Below the pieces are notes generated by a model. It worked only from the letters and a program-made list of their open reading frames with translations. It searched no databases and had not been told where the DNA came from. Made by a program: the position numbers and the translations under genes. 64,000 bases of DNA from Brotonthovivens ammoniilytica (GTDB taxonomy: Bacteria; Bacillota; Clostridia; Lachnospirales; Lachnospiraceae): the NCBI RefSeq assembly GCF_025566885.1, contig NZ_JAOQJQ010000003.1, forward strand, positions 186,001 through 250,000. The letters are read 5' to 3'. Positions 33,994 through 42,465 of the stretch are shown one piece after another (within the stretch, counting starts at the first letter, position 1; every line of letters starts with the position of its first letter).

Positions 33994-34890
33994 TTGAATG
34001 AAGTAATACATTTTCTGGCAGGACCGGTTGTTGGGGGCATTATTGGATATTTTACTAATTTTATCGCTATTAAAATGCTGTTTCGTCCCAGAAAAGAAAT
34101 TAAGATTGGAAAGTATGTACTGCCTTTTACCCCGGGAATTATTCCTAAGCGGAAAGACAAGCTGGCCCGGGCCATTGGAGAAGCAGTGGCGCAGCAGGTG
34201 TTTACAGAAGAAGATATTGAAGAGATTTTTTTATCAGAAGGTATGAAGGACTCCGTTGTGGAAAGCCTGCTGGCCTCCCTGGGACAGGGGGAGCATATGT
34301 ATACGCTTGTAGAGCTTCTGGGCGGGGTCATGAGTGAGGATGAGTTTGAAGAATTTCAAAACAATCTGGACCGGATGATCTATCGGCGGGTTCATCTTAC
34401 CATTAACCGCTCCAATATCGCAGAGCGGATTTCAGAAGAATGCACAAAGATATTAAAAGAGAAAACAAATGGTCTTACTTCGAAGGTATTAAATCCCGGC
34501 AGAATATCTTCTATTTCAGATTATATGGGCACCAGAGTCCAGCAGTACGCCAAGGAAAATGTTGAGACTGTTATTATGCCTCTGCTTCGGGATGAAACTG
34601 TTCAGGTATTTGTAAAGCCTCTGGATCAGCTGCTTTCAGAAATGCAGGCGGATGAAGAACGTCTGCGGGAGATTATTGGAAAAGTATATGAAAAATTTAT
34701 GTCCCAGCACAGCAAAAAAATGGTAAAATTATTTGACATAGCATCTTTAACAGAGAAAAAGATTATTGAATTTCAGGTGGAAGAGATAGAAGCTCTGGTG
34801 GACCAGACCATCCACAGAGAAATGCAGGCCGTTATCAATCTGGGAGCAGTGCTGGGAGTGATCATTGGTTTTGTTAATACATTTATCTGA
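33994..34890 (+). CDS. DUF445 family membrane protein
   Basis: 298 residues from TTG 33994; GGAGGAAT lies seven bases upstream and supports the rare start. Membrane segments are at both ends (about 5-25 and 277-296) with a long helical middle. GGIIGYFTNFIAIKMLFRP and FTPGIIPKRKDKLA near the N-terminus are the DUF445/YheB signature. The family is widespread in Bacillota, with reported links to spore or envelope in Bacillus but no biochemical activity. It may be the last gene of the locus by co-transcription only. Confidence 0.85.
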   Translation: MNEVIHFLAGPVVGGIIGYFTNFIAIKMLFRPRKEIKIGKYVLPFTPGIIPKRKDKLARAIGEAVAQQVFTEEDIEEIFLSEGMKDSVVESLLASLGQGEHMYTLVELLGGVMSEDEFEEFQNNLDRMIYRRVHLTINRSNIAERISEECTKILKEKTNGLTSKVLNPGRISSISDYMGTRVQQYAKENVETVIMPLLRDETVQVFVKPLDQLLSEMQADEERLREIIGKVYEKFMSQHSKKMVKLFDIASLTEKKIIEFQVEEIEALVDQTIHREMQAVINLGAVLGVIIGFVNTFI

Positions 34891-34952
34891 TGCCTGAATG
34901 ATTTAAACTTAAATACTTAAATTAAATAATAAGGAAAAGAGGTTTGTCAAAA

Positions 34953-35606
34953 ATGGATGATAACATCAATAGAAGCTGTGGGGACTGCCGGGTCACCAGA
35001 TGTATTAACGGAGCGCCAAAGGATAAGGGATATCCTGCCTTTTGTGTGACGAAGCATACAGATCCGGCTTTTGTGCAGGATGTAGTGAAGCTTTATGATG
35101 AAGAGGAAAACAGAAAAGTTATGGAAGCGGCAGCAGGTGTGGAATGCGATTACTACTGCCAGAAGACAAGAGTGGAAGAAACCATTGAATTTGCGAAACG
35201 AATAGGAGCAAAAAAAATCGGGATCGCCACCTGTGCCGGATTGATCCGGGAGACCGGAATTCTCACAAAGATATTAAGAAGCCATGGATTTGAAGTGTAT
35301 GGAGTGGCCTGTAAAGCCGGGATTGTAAAAAAAGTGGATGTGGGATTGCCAGAGGATTACGAAAAAGCAGGCATCAATATCTGTAATCCAATTCTTCAGG
35401 CTGAAATATTAAATAAGGAAAAGACAGACTTAAATATTGTAATGGGACTCTGTGTGGGGCATGACAGTCTTTTTTATAAATATGCCAAAGGGCTGACTAC
35501 CACACTGGTTGCAAAAGACAGAGTACTGGGCCATAATCCGGCTGCGGCGCTGTACACGGCAGAGTCCTACTATCATAATAAATTAATAGGCGGGGAGCAG
35601 GAATGA
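34953..35606 (+). CDS. DUF1847 cysteine-rich protein
   Basis: 217 residues from ATG 34953 (AAGGAAAAGAGG upstream; TTG 34944 is an alternative). CGDCRVTRC near the N-terminus and further Cys (ECDYYC, TCAGLIRETG, CKAG, CNP, GLCVGHDSLF) are arranged as in DUF1847 proteins and suggest a metal or FeS site. Found in anaerobes; function unknown. Overlaps the Nudix gene by ATGA. Confidence 0.8.
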   Translation: MDDNINRSCGDCRVTRCINGAPKDKGYPAFCVTKHTDPAFVQDVVKLYDEEENRKVMEAAAGVECDYYCQKTRVEETIEFAKRIGAKKIGIATCAGLIRETGILTKILRSHGFEVYGVACKAGIVKKVDVGLPEDYEKAGINICNPILQAEILNKEKTDLNIVMGLCVGHDSLFYKYAKGLTTTLVAKDRVLGHNPAAALYTAESYYHNKLIGGEQE

Positions 35607-36103
35607 TGAAGCGAGAACGATTACCGTTTACAACGCTGTGTTATGTGGAGCAGGATGGTAAATACCTGATGATGCACAGAGTGAAAAAGAAAAATGATGT
35701 GAATCAGGAAAAGTGGATTGGCATCGGCGGACATTTTGAAGAGGGGGAATCCCCGGAAGAATGTCTGCTGCGTGAAGCCCGGGAAGAAGCCGGTCTGACT
35801 CTGACTTCCTATCGGTTTCGTGGACTGATTACCTTTCAGTCTGCAGGATGGGGAACCGAATACATGTGTCTTTATACGGCAGATGGTTTTGAAGGAGAAG
35901 TAACAGAGTGTGAGGAGGGGGAGCTTGTATGGATTCCCAAAGAAGATATCGAGAAGCTTAATCTCTGGGAGGGAGATAAGCTGTTTTTTCATCTTTTAGA
36001 AGAAGATGCCCCCTTTTTCTCTTTAAAATTAAGTTATGAGGGTGACCGTCTTGTTCAGGTTGTATTAAATGGTATAGATCAGGCTTTGGAGTATTCACAG
36101 TAA
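35603..36103 (+). CDS. Nudix hydrolase (MutT/8-oxo-dGTP diphosphatase-like)
   Basis: 166 residues. The full Nudix box is present: a GHFEEGESPEECLLREAREE-type segment at about residues 43-62, ending in AGL, supplying the Mg-binding Glu cluster. Hydrolyses a nucleoside diphosphate linked to another moiety; the short size and N-terminal TTLCYVEQDGKYLMMHR resemble 8-oxo-dGTP diphosphatases of Clostridia. Overlaps the DUF1847 gene by four bases. Confidence 0.88.
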   Translation: MMKRERLPFTTLCYVEQDGKYLMMHRVKKKNDVNQEKWIGIGGHFEEGESPEECLLREAREEAGLTLTSYRFRGLITFQSAGWGTEYMCLYTADGFEGEVTECEEGELVWIPKEDIEKLNLWEGDKLFFHLLEEDAPFFSLKLSYEGDRLVQVVLNGIDQALEYSQ

Positions 36104-36272
36104 AGTGTATAATTTTTCTTTTCAAGTCTTCCTCCTGCGGAACTTGGTGTGCGGTTTGGGTCAGCTTCGCTGACAACATTCTATTCTGATATATCTGCAT
36201 GAAATCATGATATAAATATTTAGAATATGCGGCAGGATGCATAAAAATTCAGATTTTTGCGTAAAAAGTGAT

Positions 36273-36308
36273 AAAAACAATTGTTTTTTTATCAGGTTGC
36301 GCTATAAT
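36273..36308 (+). promoter_or_regulatory. Promoter and overlapping palindrome of the amino-acid ABC transporter
   Basis: TTGTTT (36281-36286), 16 bp, TATAAT (36303-36308). The -35 box is half of the perfect palindrome AAAAACAATTGTTTTT (36273-36288), a likely repressor site. Upstream, 36104-36272 holds a GTCAGC/GCTGAC hairpin near 36160 and no gene. Confidence 0.7.
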
Positions 36309-36343
36309 TACCTTTATATGAAAAGAAAGAAGGAGAAAAGATC

Positions 36344-37117
36344 ATGAAAAAGGTAATTGCATTACTTACAGTTGCAGTACTTGCCCTTTCTCTTGCAGCC
36401 TGCGGAAGTAAAGGCGGAGAGGATAACAAGACAAGTGCGGAATCCGAAGGAAAAGAAACTTTAACAATGGCAACTAACGCTACATTTCCGCCATATGAAT
36501 ATTATGATGACGATAATAATATTGCGGGTATTGATGTGGAGATCGCAAATGCCATTGCAGAGAAGCTTGGTATGAAGCTGGAGATTCAGGACATTGACTT
36601 TGATTCTATCGTAACATCCGTACAGTCAGGCAAAGCTGATATTGGACTGGCTGGTATGACCGTTGATCCTGACCGTGCTAAAAATGTTAACTTTACAGAC
36701 AGCTATGCTACAGGCGTACAGGTAATCATTGTAAAAAATGATTCTGATATTACAGGTCCTGACAGTCTGGAAGGTAAAAAAATCGGTGTACAGCAGGGAA
36801 CAACCGGAGATATTTACTGTTCAGATGATTACGGCGATGAAAATGTTGTGAAATACACAAGCGGCCCAAATGCGGTAGAAGCTTTAAAAACCGGAAAAGT
36901 TGACTGCGTGGTTATTGATAACGAGCCGGCCAAGGAGTACGTAAAGGCAAACGAAGGACTGAAAATTCTGGATACAGAATATGTGCAGGAAGAGTATGCT
37001 GCAATCGTTGCAAAAGACAATGATGAACTTTTTGAAAAAGTAAATACGGCAATCAAAGAATTAAAAGAAGACGGAACAATTCAGAAAATTCTTGATAAAT
37101 ATATCAAATCTGAGTAA
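36344..37117 (+). CDS. Amino-acid ABC transporter substrate-binding lipoprotein
   Basis: 257 residues with a lipoprotein signal (LALSLAACGSK, lipid-modified Cys at about 21). The mature part is a type II periplasmic-binding fold of the polar amino acid family: ATFPPYEYYDDD, GIDVEIANAIAEKLG and VQQGTTGDIY are typical motifs. Anchored outside the membrane, it delivers substrate to the permease encoded next. A long-loop terminator (37148-37204) after it would make it more abundant than the permease. The exact amino acid (cystine, glutamine or arginine type) is not certain. Confidence 0.92.
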   Translation: MKKVIALLTVAVLALSLAACGSKGGEDNKTSAESEGKETLTMATNATFPPYEYYDDDNNIAGIDVEIANAIAEKLGMKLEIQDIDFDSIVTSVQSGKADIGLAGMTVDPDRAKNVNFTDSYATGVQVIIVKNDSDITGPDSLEGKKIGVQQGTTGDIYCSDDYGDENVVKYTSGPNAVEALKTGKVDCVVIDNEPAKEYVKANEGLKILDTEYVQEEYAAIVAKDNDELFEKVNTAIKELKEDGTIQKILDKYIKSE

Positions 37118-37147
37118 TCTGTTATTGAAAAAATAAAAAACAGCAGT

Positions 37148-37204
37148 ATGAGGATGTGTTTCAGGAGTAGTGTCAAAACATGAAATGAAGGCATCCTCAT
37201 TTTT
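37148..37204 (+). terminator. Partial terminator between binding protein and permease
   Basis: ATGAGGATG (37148-37156) pairs with CATCCTCAT (37192-37200) followed by TTTT, with a 35-base loop. Likely leaky, allowing the permease and ATPase to be expressed at a lower level. Confidence 0.55.
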
Positions 37205-37248
37205 GTAAGTATGCAGAAAAATATAAATTCAGAAGAGGAGAATGTGCT

Positions 37249-37977
37249 ATGCAGGAATGGTTTGCAAAAATTGCCTCGGATTTCTCCCAGACCTTCATTG
37301 AAAAAGACCGGTGGCTTCAGTTATTAAAGGGTCTTGGGGTGACGCTGGAAATTGCGGTGCTGGCGTTGATTCTTGGTATTGTGATTGGCATTATAATTGC
37401 TGTAATCCGTACAGTTCATGATCAGAGACGGGGCGTAAAAAAAGGATTTGGAAATGCATTACTGAATCTTGGAAACGGAATCTGTGTTCTTTATCTGACG
37501 GTAATCAGAGGAACACCTATGATGGTTCAGCTTTTAATTATGTATTTTGTTATTTTTGCGTCTTCACAGCGGACAATACTGGTTGCTGTGCTGGCCTTCG
37601 GTATCAATTCCGGGGCTTACGTTGCAGAGATTATACGAAGCGGAATTATGGCAGTGGATGCCGGACAGATGGAGGCGGGTCGCTCTCTGGGATTAAATTA
37701 CGGAAAGACCATGCGTTATATTATAATTCCCCAGGCATTTAAGAATGCTCTGCCGGCTCTGGGAAATGAGATGATCACCCTGTTAAAGGATACTTCTTTG
37801 GTAACGGTAATCGGCGCTATGGATTTGACCAAAGTAGCTCTGGTTATCCAGAGCCGTACCTATCAGGCTTTTATGCCGTTTATCGGAATTGCGGTGATTT
37901 ATCTTGTGATGGTTATTATTCTGTCCAAGGTTCTTTCCGTTGTTGAAAGGAGGTTGAGAGTCGGTGATCAGCGTTAA
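37249..37977 (+). CDS. Amino-acid ABC transporter permease
   Basis: 242 residues, HisM/GlnP-type permease with about five membrane segments. RGTPMMVQLLIMYF (about 87-100) and the EAA loop EAGRSLGLNYGKTMRYIIIPQA (within about 143-164) are family signatures. Preceded by GAGGAG. Its 3' end overlaps the ATPase gene by 14 bases. Confidence 0.94.
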   Translation: MQEWFAKIASDFSQTFIEKDRWLQLLKGLGVTLEIAVLALILGIVIGIIIAVIRTVHDQRRGVKKGFGNALLNLGNGICVLYLTVIRGTPMMVQLLIMYFVIFASSQRTILVAVLAFGINSGAYVAEIIRSGIMAVDAGQMEAGRSLGLNYGKTMRYIIIPQAFKNALPALGNEMITLLKDTSLVTVIGAMDLTKVALVIQSRTYQAFMPFIGIAVIYLVMVIILSKVLSVVERRLRVGDQR

Positions 37978-38686
37978 TAATCTGGAGAAAAGCTTTGGTG
38001 ACCATAAAGTGTTAGATGGAATTACTGAAAACATAGAAAAAGGCGAAAAAGTTGTTATTATCGGGCCCTCCGGTTCAGGTAAGTCTACATTTCTGCGCTG
38101 TCTGAATCTTTTAGAGCAGCCTACCGGAGGCAGTATTATCTTTGAGGGAACGGATATTACAGATTCCAAAGCGGATATTGACAGCCTCAGAAGAAAAATG
38201 GGAATGGTGTTTCAGCAGTTTAATCTCTTTCCCCATCTGACCGTAAAGGAAAATATCAAATTGGCTCCGGTGAAATTAAAACTCATGTCCAAAGAAGAGG
38301 CGGATAAAAAAGCCTTAGAGCTTTTAAAAAGAGTAGGTCTTCCGGACAAAGCAGATGCTTATCCCAAACAGCTGTCAGGAGGACAGCAGCAGCGGATTGC
38401 CATTGCAAGAGCTCTGGCCATGAATCCGGATGTAATGCTTTTTGATGAACCTACCTCAGCTCTGGATCCGGAGATGGTAGGAGAAGTTCTGCAGTTGATG
38501 AAGGAGCTGGCAGAGGACGGTATGACTATGGTAGTGGTTACCCATGAGATGGGATTTGCCCGGGAAGTGGCAACGAGAGTTTTGTTTATGGACGGCGGTA
38601 TTATTGCGGAACAGAATAACCCTGAAGAATTTTTTGAACATCCAAAAAATTTACGTCTGCAGGAGTTTTTGTCCCAGGTTCTTTAA
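37964..38686 (+). CDS. Amino-acid ABC transporter ATP-binding protein
   Basis: 240 residues from GTG 37964, supported by AAGGAGG ten bases upstream. Walker A GPSGSGKST (about 31-39), Q-loop FQQFNLFPHLT, signature LSGGQQQR, Walker B VMLFDEPTSALDPE and switch His in VVTHEMGF are all intact. A GlnQ-type ATPase completing a three-gene polar amino-acid importer. Confidence 0.96.
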   Translation: MISVNNLEKSFGDHKVLDGITENIEKGEKVVIIGPSGSGKSTFLRCLNLLEQPTGGSIIFEGTDITDSKADIDSLRRKMGMVFQQFNLFPHLTVKENIKLAPVKLKLMSKEEADKKALELLKRVGLPDKADAYPKQLSGGQQQRIAIARALAMNPDVMLFDEPTSALDPEMVGEVLQLMKELAEDGMTMVVVTHEMGFAREVATRVLFMDGGIIAEQNNPEEFFEHPKNLRLQEFLSQVL

Positions 38687-38727
38687 GCCTATGATACTGG
38701 AAGATTCTCTCAACAGGGAAACAGCTA

Positions 38728-38756
38728 TTGACGCATACGTTTATGTGTGATAAAAT
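38728..38756 (+). promoter_or_regulatory. Sigma-A promoter of the small membrane protein gene
   Basis: TTGACG (38728-38733), 17 bp, TAAAAT (38751-38756), 45 bp before the ATG at 38802. Confidence 0.7.
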
Positions 38757-38801
38757 TTTTATTAATAATATTAAATATTTATAAAATACGGAGGAGTAAA
38801 G

Positions 38802-39062
38802 ATGGGTATTGTTTCATTAGTACTTGGAATTATCGCAATTATTGTTGATGCTGCAACTTTAGGTGTATATGGTTTTGTAGGAGTTATCCTTGGAATTATC
38901 GGCATTATTTTTGGTGTTCTTGGCAGAAAAAAAGCAGAGGGACGGGGACTGGCAACAGCAGGTCTTGTATGCTCTATTGTAGGCCTGATTCTGGGTCTTG
39001 CATTATATGTGGCATGTGTTGCATGCATCGGTGCAGGCGTAGCGGCACTTGGTGGATTATAA
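38802..39062 (+). CDS. Small DUF4190-like membrane protein
   Basis: 86 residues, ATG behind CGGAGGAG. Two long glycine/isoleucine-rich membrane hairpins (about 1-40 and 50-82) flank a short polar loop GRKKAEGRGLATAG, the DUF4190 pattern. It is monocistronic with its own promoter and terminator. No function known. Confidence 0.75.
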   Translation: MGIVSLVLGIIAIIVDAATLGVYGFVGVILGIIGIIFGVLGRKKAEGRGLATAGLVCSIVGLILGLALYVACVACIGAGVAALGGL

Positions 39063-39083
39063 GCCGAAATCACAGGAAGATTG

Positions 39084-39126
39084 GAAAGCTTTTTCGGAGG
39101 GTGCTCCGGAGAAGCTTTCTTTTTAT
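39084..39126 (+). terminator. Terminator after the DUF4190-like gene
   Basis: GAAAGCTTTTTCGGAG pairs with CTCCGGAGAAGCTTTC, imperfect in the middle, followed by TTTTTAT. Confidence 0.85.
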
Positions 39127-39128
39127 AT

Positions 39129-39250
39129 CATAGGAAATTGCTCCTATGATATAAAAAACGCTCCGCTGATGATCGCACTGCGGCGGAATGGAATCATGTC
39201 GCAAAGGCGAACCGCCGCAGGCGGAGAATGTACTTTGCACATTCTTTTTT
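39129..39250. repeat. Dispersed hairpin repeat, copy C
   Basis: Starts with an inverted pair ATCATAGGA...TCCTATGAT, then the core AAAACGCTCCGCTGATG...GCACTGCGGCGGAATGG, then GAACCGCCGCAGGCGGAG and a terminal hairpin AGAATGT...ACATTCT with six T. The first part differs from copies B and D, but core and tail match copy D closely. It lies between a terminator and the Lgt-like gene. Confidence 0.85.
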
Positions 39251-39298
39251 AGTTCTCTTTGATAGAGGTATATAAACTTATAATAACAGGAGTTTAAT

Positions 39299-40087
39299 AT
39301 GCATGTATTTTTTCATTTTGGAAATCTGTCTCTGCCGGGATATTCTTTGATGATTATAATCGGACTGGCTGCCGGGAATGTGCTGGTCTGGCTTCTTGGA
39401 AAGAGGCATCATTTAATATATGATGATTTTTTACTGCTGGAGGCCTATACATTCTTAGGTGCTATGATTGGGGCCAAGGGACTGTATCTGTTTGTTGCCA
39501 GAAATGAGATTCAGTGGAGCCGGCTGGCCCAGGCAGATTATCTGAAAGACCTGATGGTGGGAGGCTTTGTGTTCTATGGCGGCCTTATTGGCGGTTTTTT
39601 GTTTTTCCTGCTGGCCGGGAAAATTCATAAGGTTGATATCGCATCCTATATGAGGCGTTTTATGTTTGTAATACCCTTTATACATGGTTTTGGGAGACTT
39701 GGCTGTCTGATGGCAGGGTGCTGTTACGGGCGTCCCTACAATGGACCAGGAGCGGTGGTATTTCCGGACGGTTCTTTTGCGCCGGCGGGCATCCCGCTGT
39801 TTCCGGTACAGCTTGCAGAGGCGGTCTGTCTGTTTGTGCTGGCAGGCTTTTTATTTGGGGTATCCGGCAGGATAAAAAGTGCATATCAGACTGCGGCGCT
39901 GTATTTTGGAATTTATGGGGTGATACGATTTGTCCTGGAATACTTTAGATATGATGATGCAGAGCGGGGAGGTTTCGCCTGGTTTTCTACTTCCCAGTGG
40001 ATCAGTATCGGAATTGTTATTTTTTTGATAATCACAGGCTTCATAAGAATGAGGAAGCGGCATGGAATTTCCCAGCTCAGAAAGTGA
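39299..40087 (+). CDS. Prolipoprotein diacylglyceryl transferase family protein
   Basis: 262 residues with about seven membrane segments. HGFGRLGCLMAGCCYG (about 126-141) matches the GR-containing Lgt signature of the cysteine-rich variant common in Clostridia, and FPVQLAEA and FVLEYFRYD follow as in Lgt. Lgt attaches diacylglycerol to the lipobox Cys of prelipoproteins. The sequence is divergent from canonical Lgt, so it may be a paralogue with another acceptor. AACAGGAG precedes the ATG. Confidence 0.75.
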   Translation: MHVFFHFGNLSLPGYSLMIIIGLAAGNVLVWLLGKRHHLIYDDFLLLEAYTFLGAMIGAKGLYLFVARNEIQWSRLAQADYLKDLMVGGFVFYGGLIGGFLFFLLAGKIHKVDIASYMRRFMFVIPFIHGFGRLGCLMAGCCYGRPYNGPGAVVFPDGSFAPAGIPLFPVQLAEAVCLFVLAGFLFGVSGRIKSAYQTAALYFGIYGVIRFVLEYFRYDDAERGGFAWFSTSQWISIGIVIFLIITGFIRMRKRHGISQLRK

Positions 40088-40185
40088 ATATTCAACTCTC
40101 GGTGGAACCTCGGGATATACTGTACGGATAACGATACCATCGCTTTCCATGGAACGCAGACTGTCGGTCAATACTTTTTGGTTAA

Positions 40186-40304
40186 CAGTTTCAAAAAATT
40201 AAAAAATATTTAGTTTTGAAACTGCCTGCTTGTGTATACTATAATAGTATAATAGATTCCAAGAAGGAGTTTCAAAAACGTAAAAATATTATTTTTTTGA
40301 AACT
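40186..40304 (+). promoter_or_regulatory. Promoter with two tandem AGTTTCAAAA inverted repeats
   Basis: CAGTTTCAAAA (40186-40196) and its inverse (40214-40224) form one 11-bp palindrome; AGTTTCAAAAA (40268-40278) and its inverse (40294-40304) form a second. TTGAAA (40216-40221), 18 bp, TATAAT (40240-40245) places the -35 box inside the first palindrome and the second just before the ribosome binding site GGGAGG. This looks like tight autoregulation of the ATPase gene. The remaining intergenic bases from 40088 hold nothing recognisable. Confidence 0.65.
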
Positions 40305-40314
40305 GGGAGGATTT

Positions 40315-41127
40315 ATGAAAAAGATAATTAGGACAGAGTATTTGGAGCGAATCATTGAACTAAATCAGACTCCAGATATTAAAATTATTACAGGGATTCG
40401 CCGGGCTGGAAAGTCAGAATTGATGCGGGCATATATTTCGTATCTGAAGAGCCATTTTGAAAATATCAATATTATCTTTGTTGATTTTATGGATATAGAA
40501 TATGAAGGACTCAAAGAATACCACGCACTTCACACATATGTGGAAGAGCATTATCAGTTGGAAAAAACAAACTATGTTTTTGTGGACGAGGTTCAGATGT
40601 GCCCCAATTTTGAACTGGCAATCAACAGTCTCTATTCGAAAAGAAAATATGATATTTATATTACAGGTTCCAATGCTTTTTTGCTGAGTGTAGATTTGGC
40701 AACTTTATTTACCGGGCGTTATATTGGAATCCATGTATTTCCCTTTAGCTTCCGAGAATATTGCCAGTATTATAATGAGATTGATGACAAAGAGAAATTA
40801 TTTGATGAGTATACGATAAAGGGAGGACTGGCAGGCTCTTATGCTTATAAAACAGAAGCAGACAGAATCCGCTATATTAAAGAGGTCTATGAAACAATCG
40901 TTACAAGAGATTTTGTTGGAAATATCTCAAACCTTTATACAAACTGGGATTTGCTGATTTATTCAGTTTATCACTCCGCACTTTCTACTACAAATTTTAC
41001 GCTTCCTTTTGTTTTTTCTCCTGTTACTGTTACTGTATATGTTCCGCTTTCTTCTATCTCGACATCAAAGTCTACGGAAAAGAAAATGTCTTCACTTTCA
41101 GCAATAGGTTCATCATCATTTTTCTGA
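40315..41127 (+). pseudogene. Truncated AAA ATPase (DUF4143-type), C-terminal half missing
   Basis: The frame from ATG 40315 gives a good N-terminal AAA domain: GIRRAGKSELM (Walker A), FVDEVQMC (Walker B), ITGSNAFLLS (sensor) and the FPFSFREYCQYY motif of the AAA/DUF4143 family. Similarity stops near 40965; after that the frame merely runs antisense through the lipoprotein gene to 41127. Family members usually have about 400 residues with a C-terminal DUF4143 domain, so this copy is broken by a deletion or insertion junction at about 40945-40970. Confidence 0.8.
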
Positions 41128-41345
41128 ATTTTATATGATAACTGACCGTTCTCAATTACAATTTCCGTATGAATGGTATCCCCAGCTTCAACAACTAAAT
41201 CTTGAGAATCAGTAGTATTAAACTCTGTATATTCCATAATTAGTTGCTTGTCATTTCCTGTTCTGCTTCCATTGAAGTCTGGCGAACAGGCTGTTAGTGA
41301 TGTAATAAGAACTATAACACTAAAAATAGTTATAATTTTTTTCAT
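40971..41345 (-). CDS. Small lipoprotein of unknown function
   Basis: 124 residues from ATG 41345 with GGAGGTAA directly upstream. Lipoprotein signal MKKIITIFSVIVLITSLTAC; the mature part is short, acidic and beta-rich (GTYTVTVTGEKTKG), suggesting a small beta-sandwich. Its AT-rich codon use matches the neighbouring minus-strand genes rather than the flanking chromosome, and its 3' end abuts the broken ATPase. Confidence 0.7.
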   Translation of the reverse strand: MKKIITIFSVIVLITSLTACSPDFNGSRTGNDKQLIMEYTEFNTTDSQDLVVEAGDTIHTEIVIENGQLSYKIQKNDDEPIAESEDIFFSVDFDVEIEESGTYTVTVTGEKTKGSVKFVVESAE

Positions 41346-41397
41346 TATCTTACCTCCAATAACTTCCAATTTTTCTTTTATCAAAACTATTATTTGT

Positions 41398-41718
41398 TTA
41401 TTTCTTCTTTTTCGGTTTTGGTGCTGGCAACTCCTCATACATCGCTCTAAACAAACCTGTCAAAAATTCTTTATTATCAACTTCATCTACCAACAACATT
41501 TCTTTTGCCCCATCATAGGGTAACTCATGCGGAGCTGTTGGCATATAACTAATTGCTGATTTTACTGGTTTGACAAGCAATCTATCATCATAGATACCGC
41601 CAACAATCTTGCCACGATAATAGATAATAAATTCTCCCATCATAGCATGATATGTAATTTCTTCTAATTCAGATAACTGCCCTAAAATAAACTCCAAATA
41701 TTCTTTGCTTGATGCCAT
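41398..41718 (-). CDS. TfoX N-terminal domain family protein
   Basis: 106 residues. EITYHAMMGEFIIYYRGKIVG and the following DDRLLVKPVKSA match the TfoX/Sxy N-terminal domain, and the C-terminus is a Lys tail (PKPKKKK). In Clostridia this stand-alone domain is common and not tied to competence. GAGGTGG-like binding site before ATG 41718. Confidence 0.8.
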   Translation of the reverse strand: MASSKEYLEFILGQLSELEEITYHAMMGEFIIYYRGKIVGGIYDDRLLVKPVKSAISYMPTAPHELPYDGAKEMLLVDEVDNKEFLTGLFRAMYEELPAPKPKKKK

Positions 41719-41766
41719 ATTTCCACCTCAACTTCGGATTTTTCAGTCAAATAAACTGATATTTAA

Positions 41767-41931
41767 TTATTTAGATTTATCCTTGAAAAAGCCAATTAAA
41801 ATTAAAGCAATACCGAGAATTGCTATTGGAATATAAATAATATTAGGTATATGATGAACAAATCTATCAATTCCAGACATAACAATATAAATAATAATTC
41901 CCACACTGATTAAAATGCTTTTATCTTTCAT
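41767..41931 (-). CDS. 54-residue membrane protein
   Basis: Start ATG 41931 behind AAAGGAG; stop at 41767-41769. Two hydrophobic segments (about 5-20 and 31-48) separated by IDRFVHHIPN, ending in a basic tail. Too short for most gene callers. It lies between the TfoX-like gene and another small membrane protein, all on the minus strand. Confidence 0.55.
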   Translation of the reverse strand: MKDKSILISVGIIIYIVMSGIDRFVHHIPNIIYIPIAILGIALILIGFFKDKSK

Positions 41932-41960
41932 AGTCGGTCTCCTTTACAACTTCCAATTTG

Positions 41961-42278
41961 TTAAAATATTCCATGATTGTATTTTATCTGTGCGTGAATC
42001 ATCACAACCAGCCCTATACTAAAGCAGATTCCAAAAAAACACCACCCATATAGAGAAGATGTTATAAAATCAACAATGCCTGTTAGTATAATTCCTGCAC
42101 CTATAACCAACATTGCTTTTCCTATTTGCCCGGTATATGCCTTTTTATCTATATCCTTTACTTTTTTATAGTGATAGTCGTGTATTAAATTTATTTTCTC
42201 TTTCTTCCAAATTTGCCAACCTAGATAGAAAAATAAAATCCCACATAAAAACAAAAAAATCAATTCAAACCATCGCAT
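41961..42278 (-). CDS. Small membrane protein of unknown function
   Basis: 105 residues, ATG 42278 behind GGAGGTGG. Three hydrophobic segments (about 4-21, 53-72 and 77-96) with a basic loop (KKEKINLIHDYHYKKVKDIDKK). It resembles small immunity- or DUF3784-like membrane proteins in size and loop, but I cannot assign a family. First gene of the AT-rich minus-strand block. Confidence 0.6.
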   Translation of the reverse strand: MRWFELIFLFLCGILFFYLGWQIWKKEKINLIHDYHYKKVKDIDKKAYTGQIGKAMLVIGAGIILTGIVDFITSSLYGWCFFGICFSIGLVVMIHAQIKYNHGIF

Positions 42279-42416
42279 GAAACCACCTCCGCAATTTCCA
42301 AATTGTCGCTTTGTATAGAAATATTATAGCATCCCTATATAAATTTTTAATCCCAAAAATCAAATATTATTTTTTATTTAAGAAAATTATGAAATGAAAA
42401 ATTAATATTTTATCAG

Positions 42417-42446
42417 GAATAAAAAGAAAGAATCTGAACCATACTT
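42417..42446 (+). promoter_or_regulatory. Forespore-type (sigma G) promoter of spoVAD-spoVAE
   Basis: GAATA (42417-42421), 18 bp, CATACTT (42440-42446): one mismatch to the sigma-G pattern GHATR/CATNHTA. It is 20 bp before the spoVAD ATG and explains forespore expression away from the rest of the spoVA block. Confidence 0.7.
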
Positions 42447-42465
42447 TTAAAAAAGGAGTGAAAAT

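Noticed and set aside
36117..36200. Possible fifth copy of the dispersed repeat (CCTCCTGCGGAAC, GTCAGC hairpin)
   Set aside because: Only short GC-rich similarity; the CTCCGCT...GCGGCGGA core is missing.
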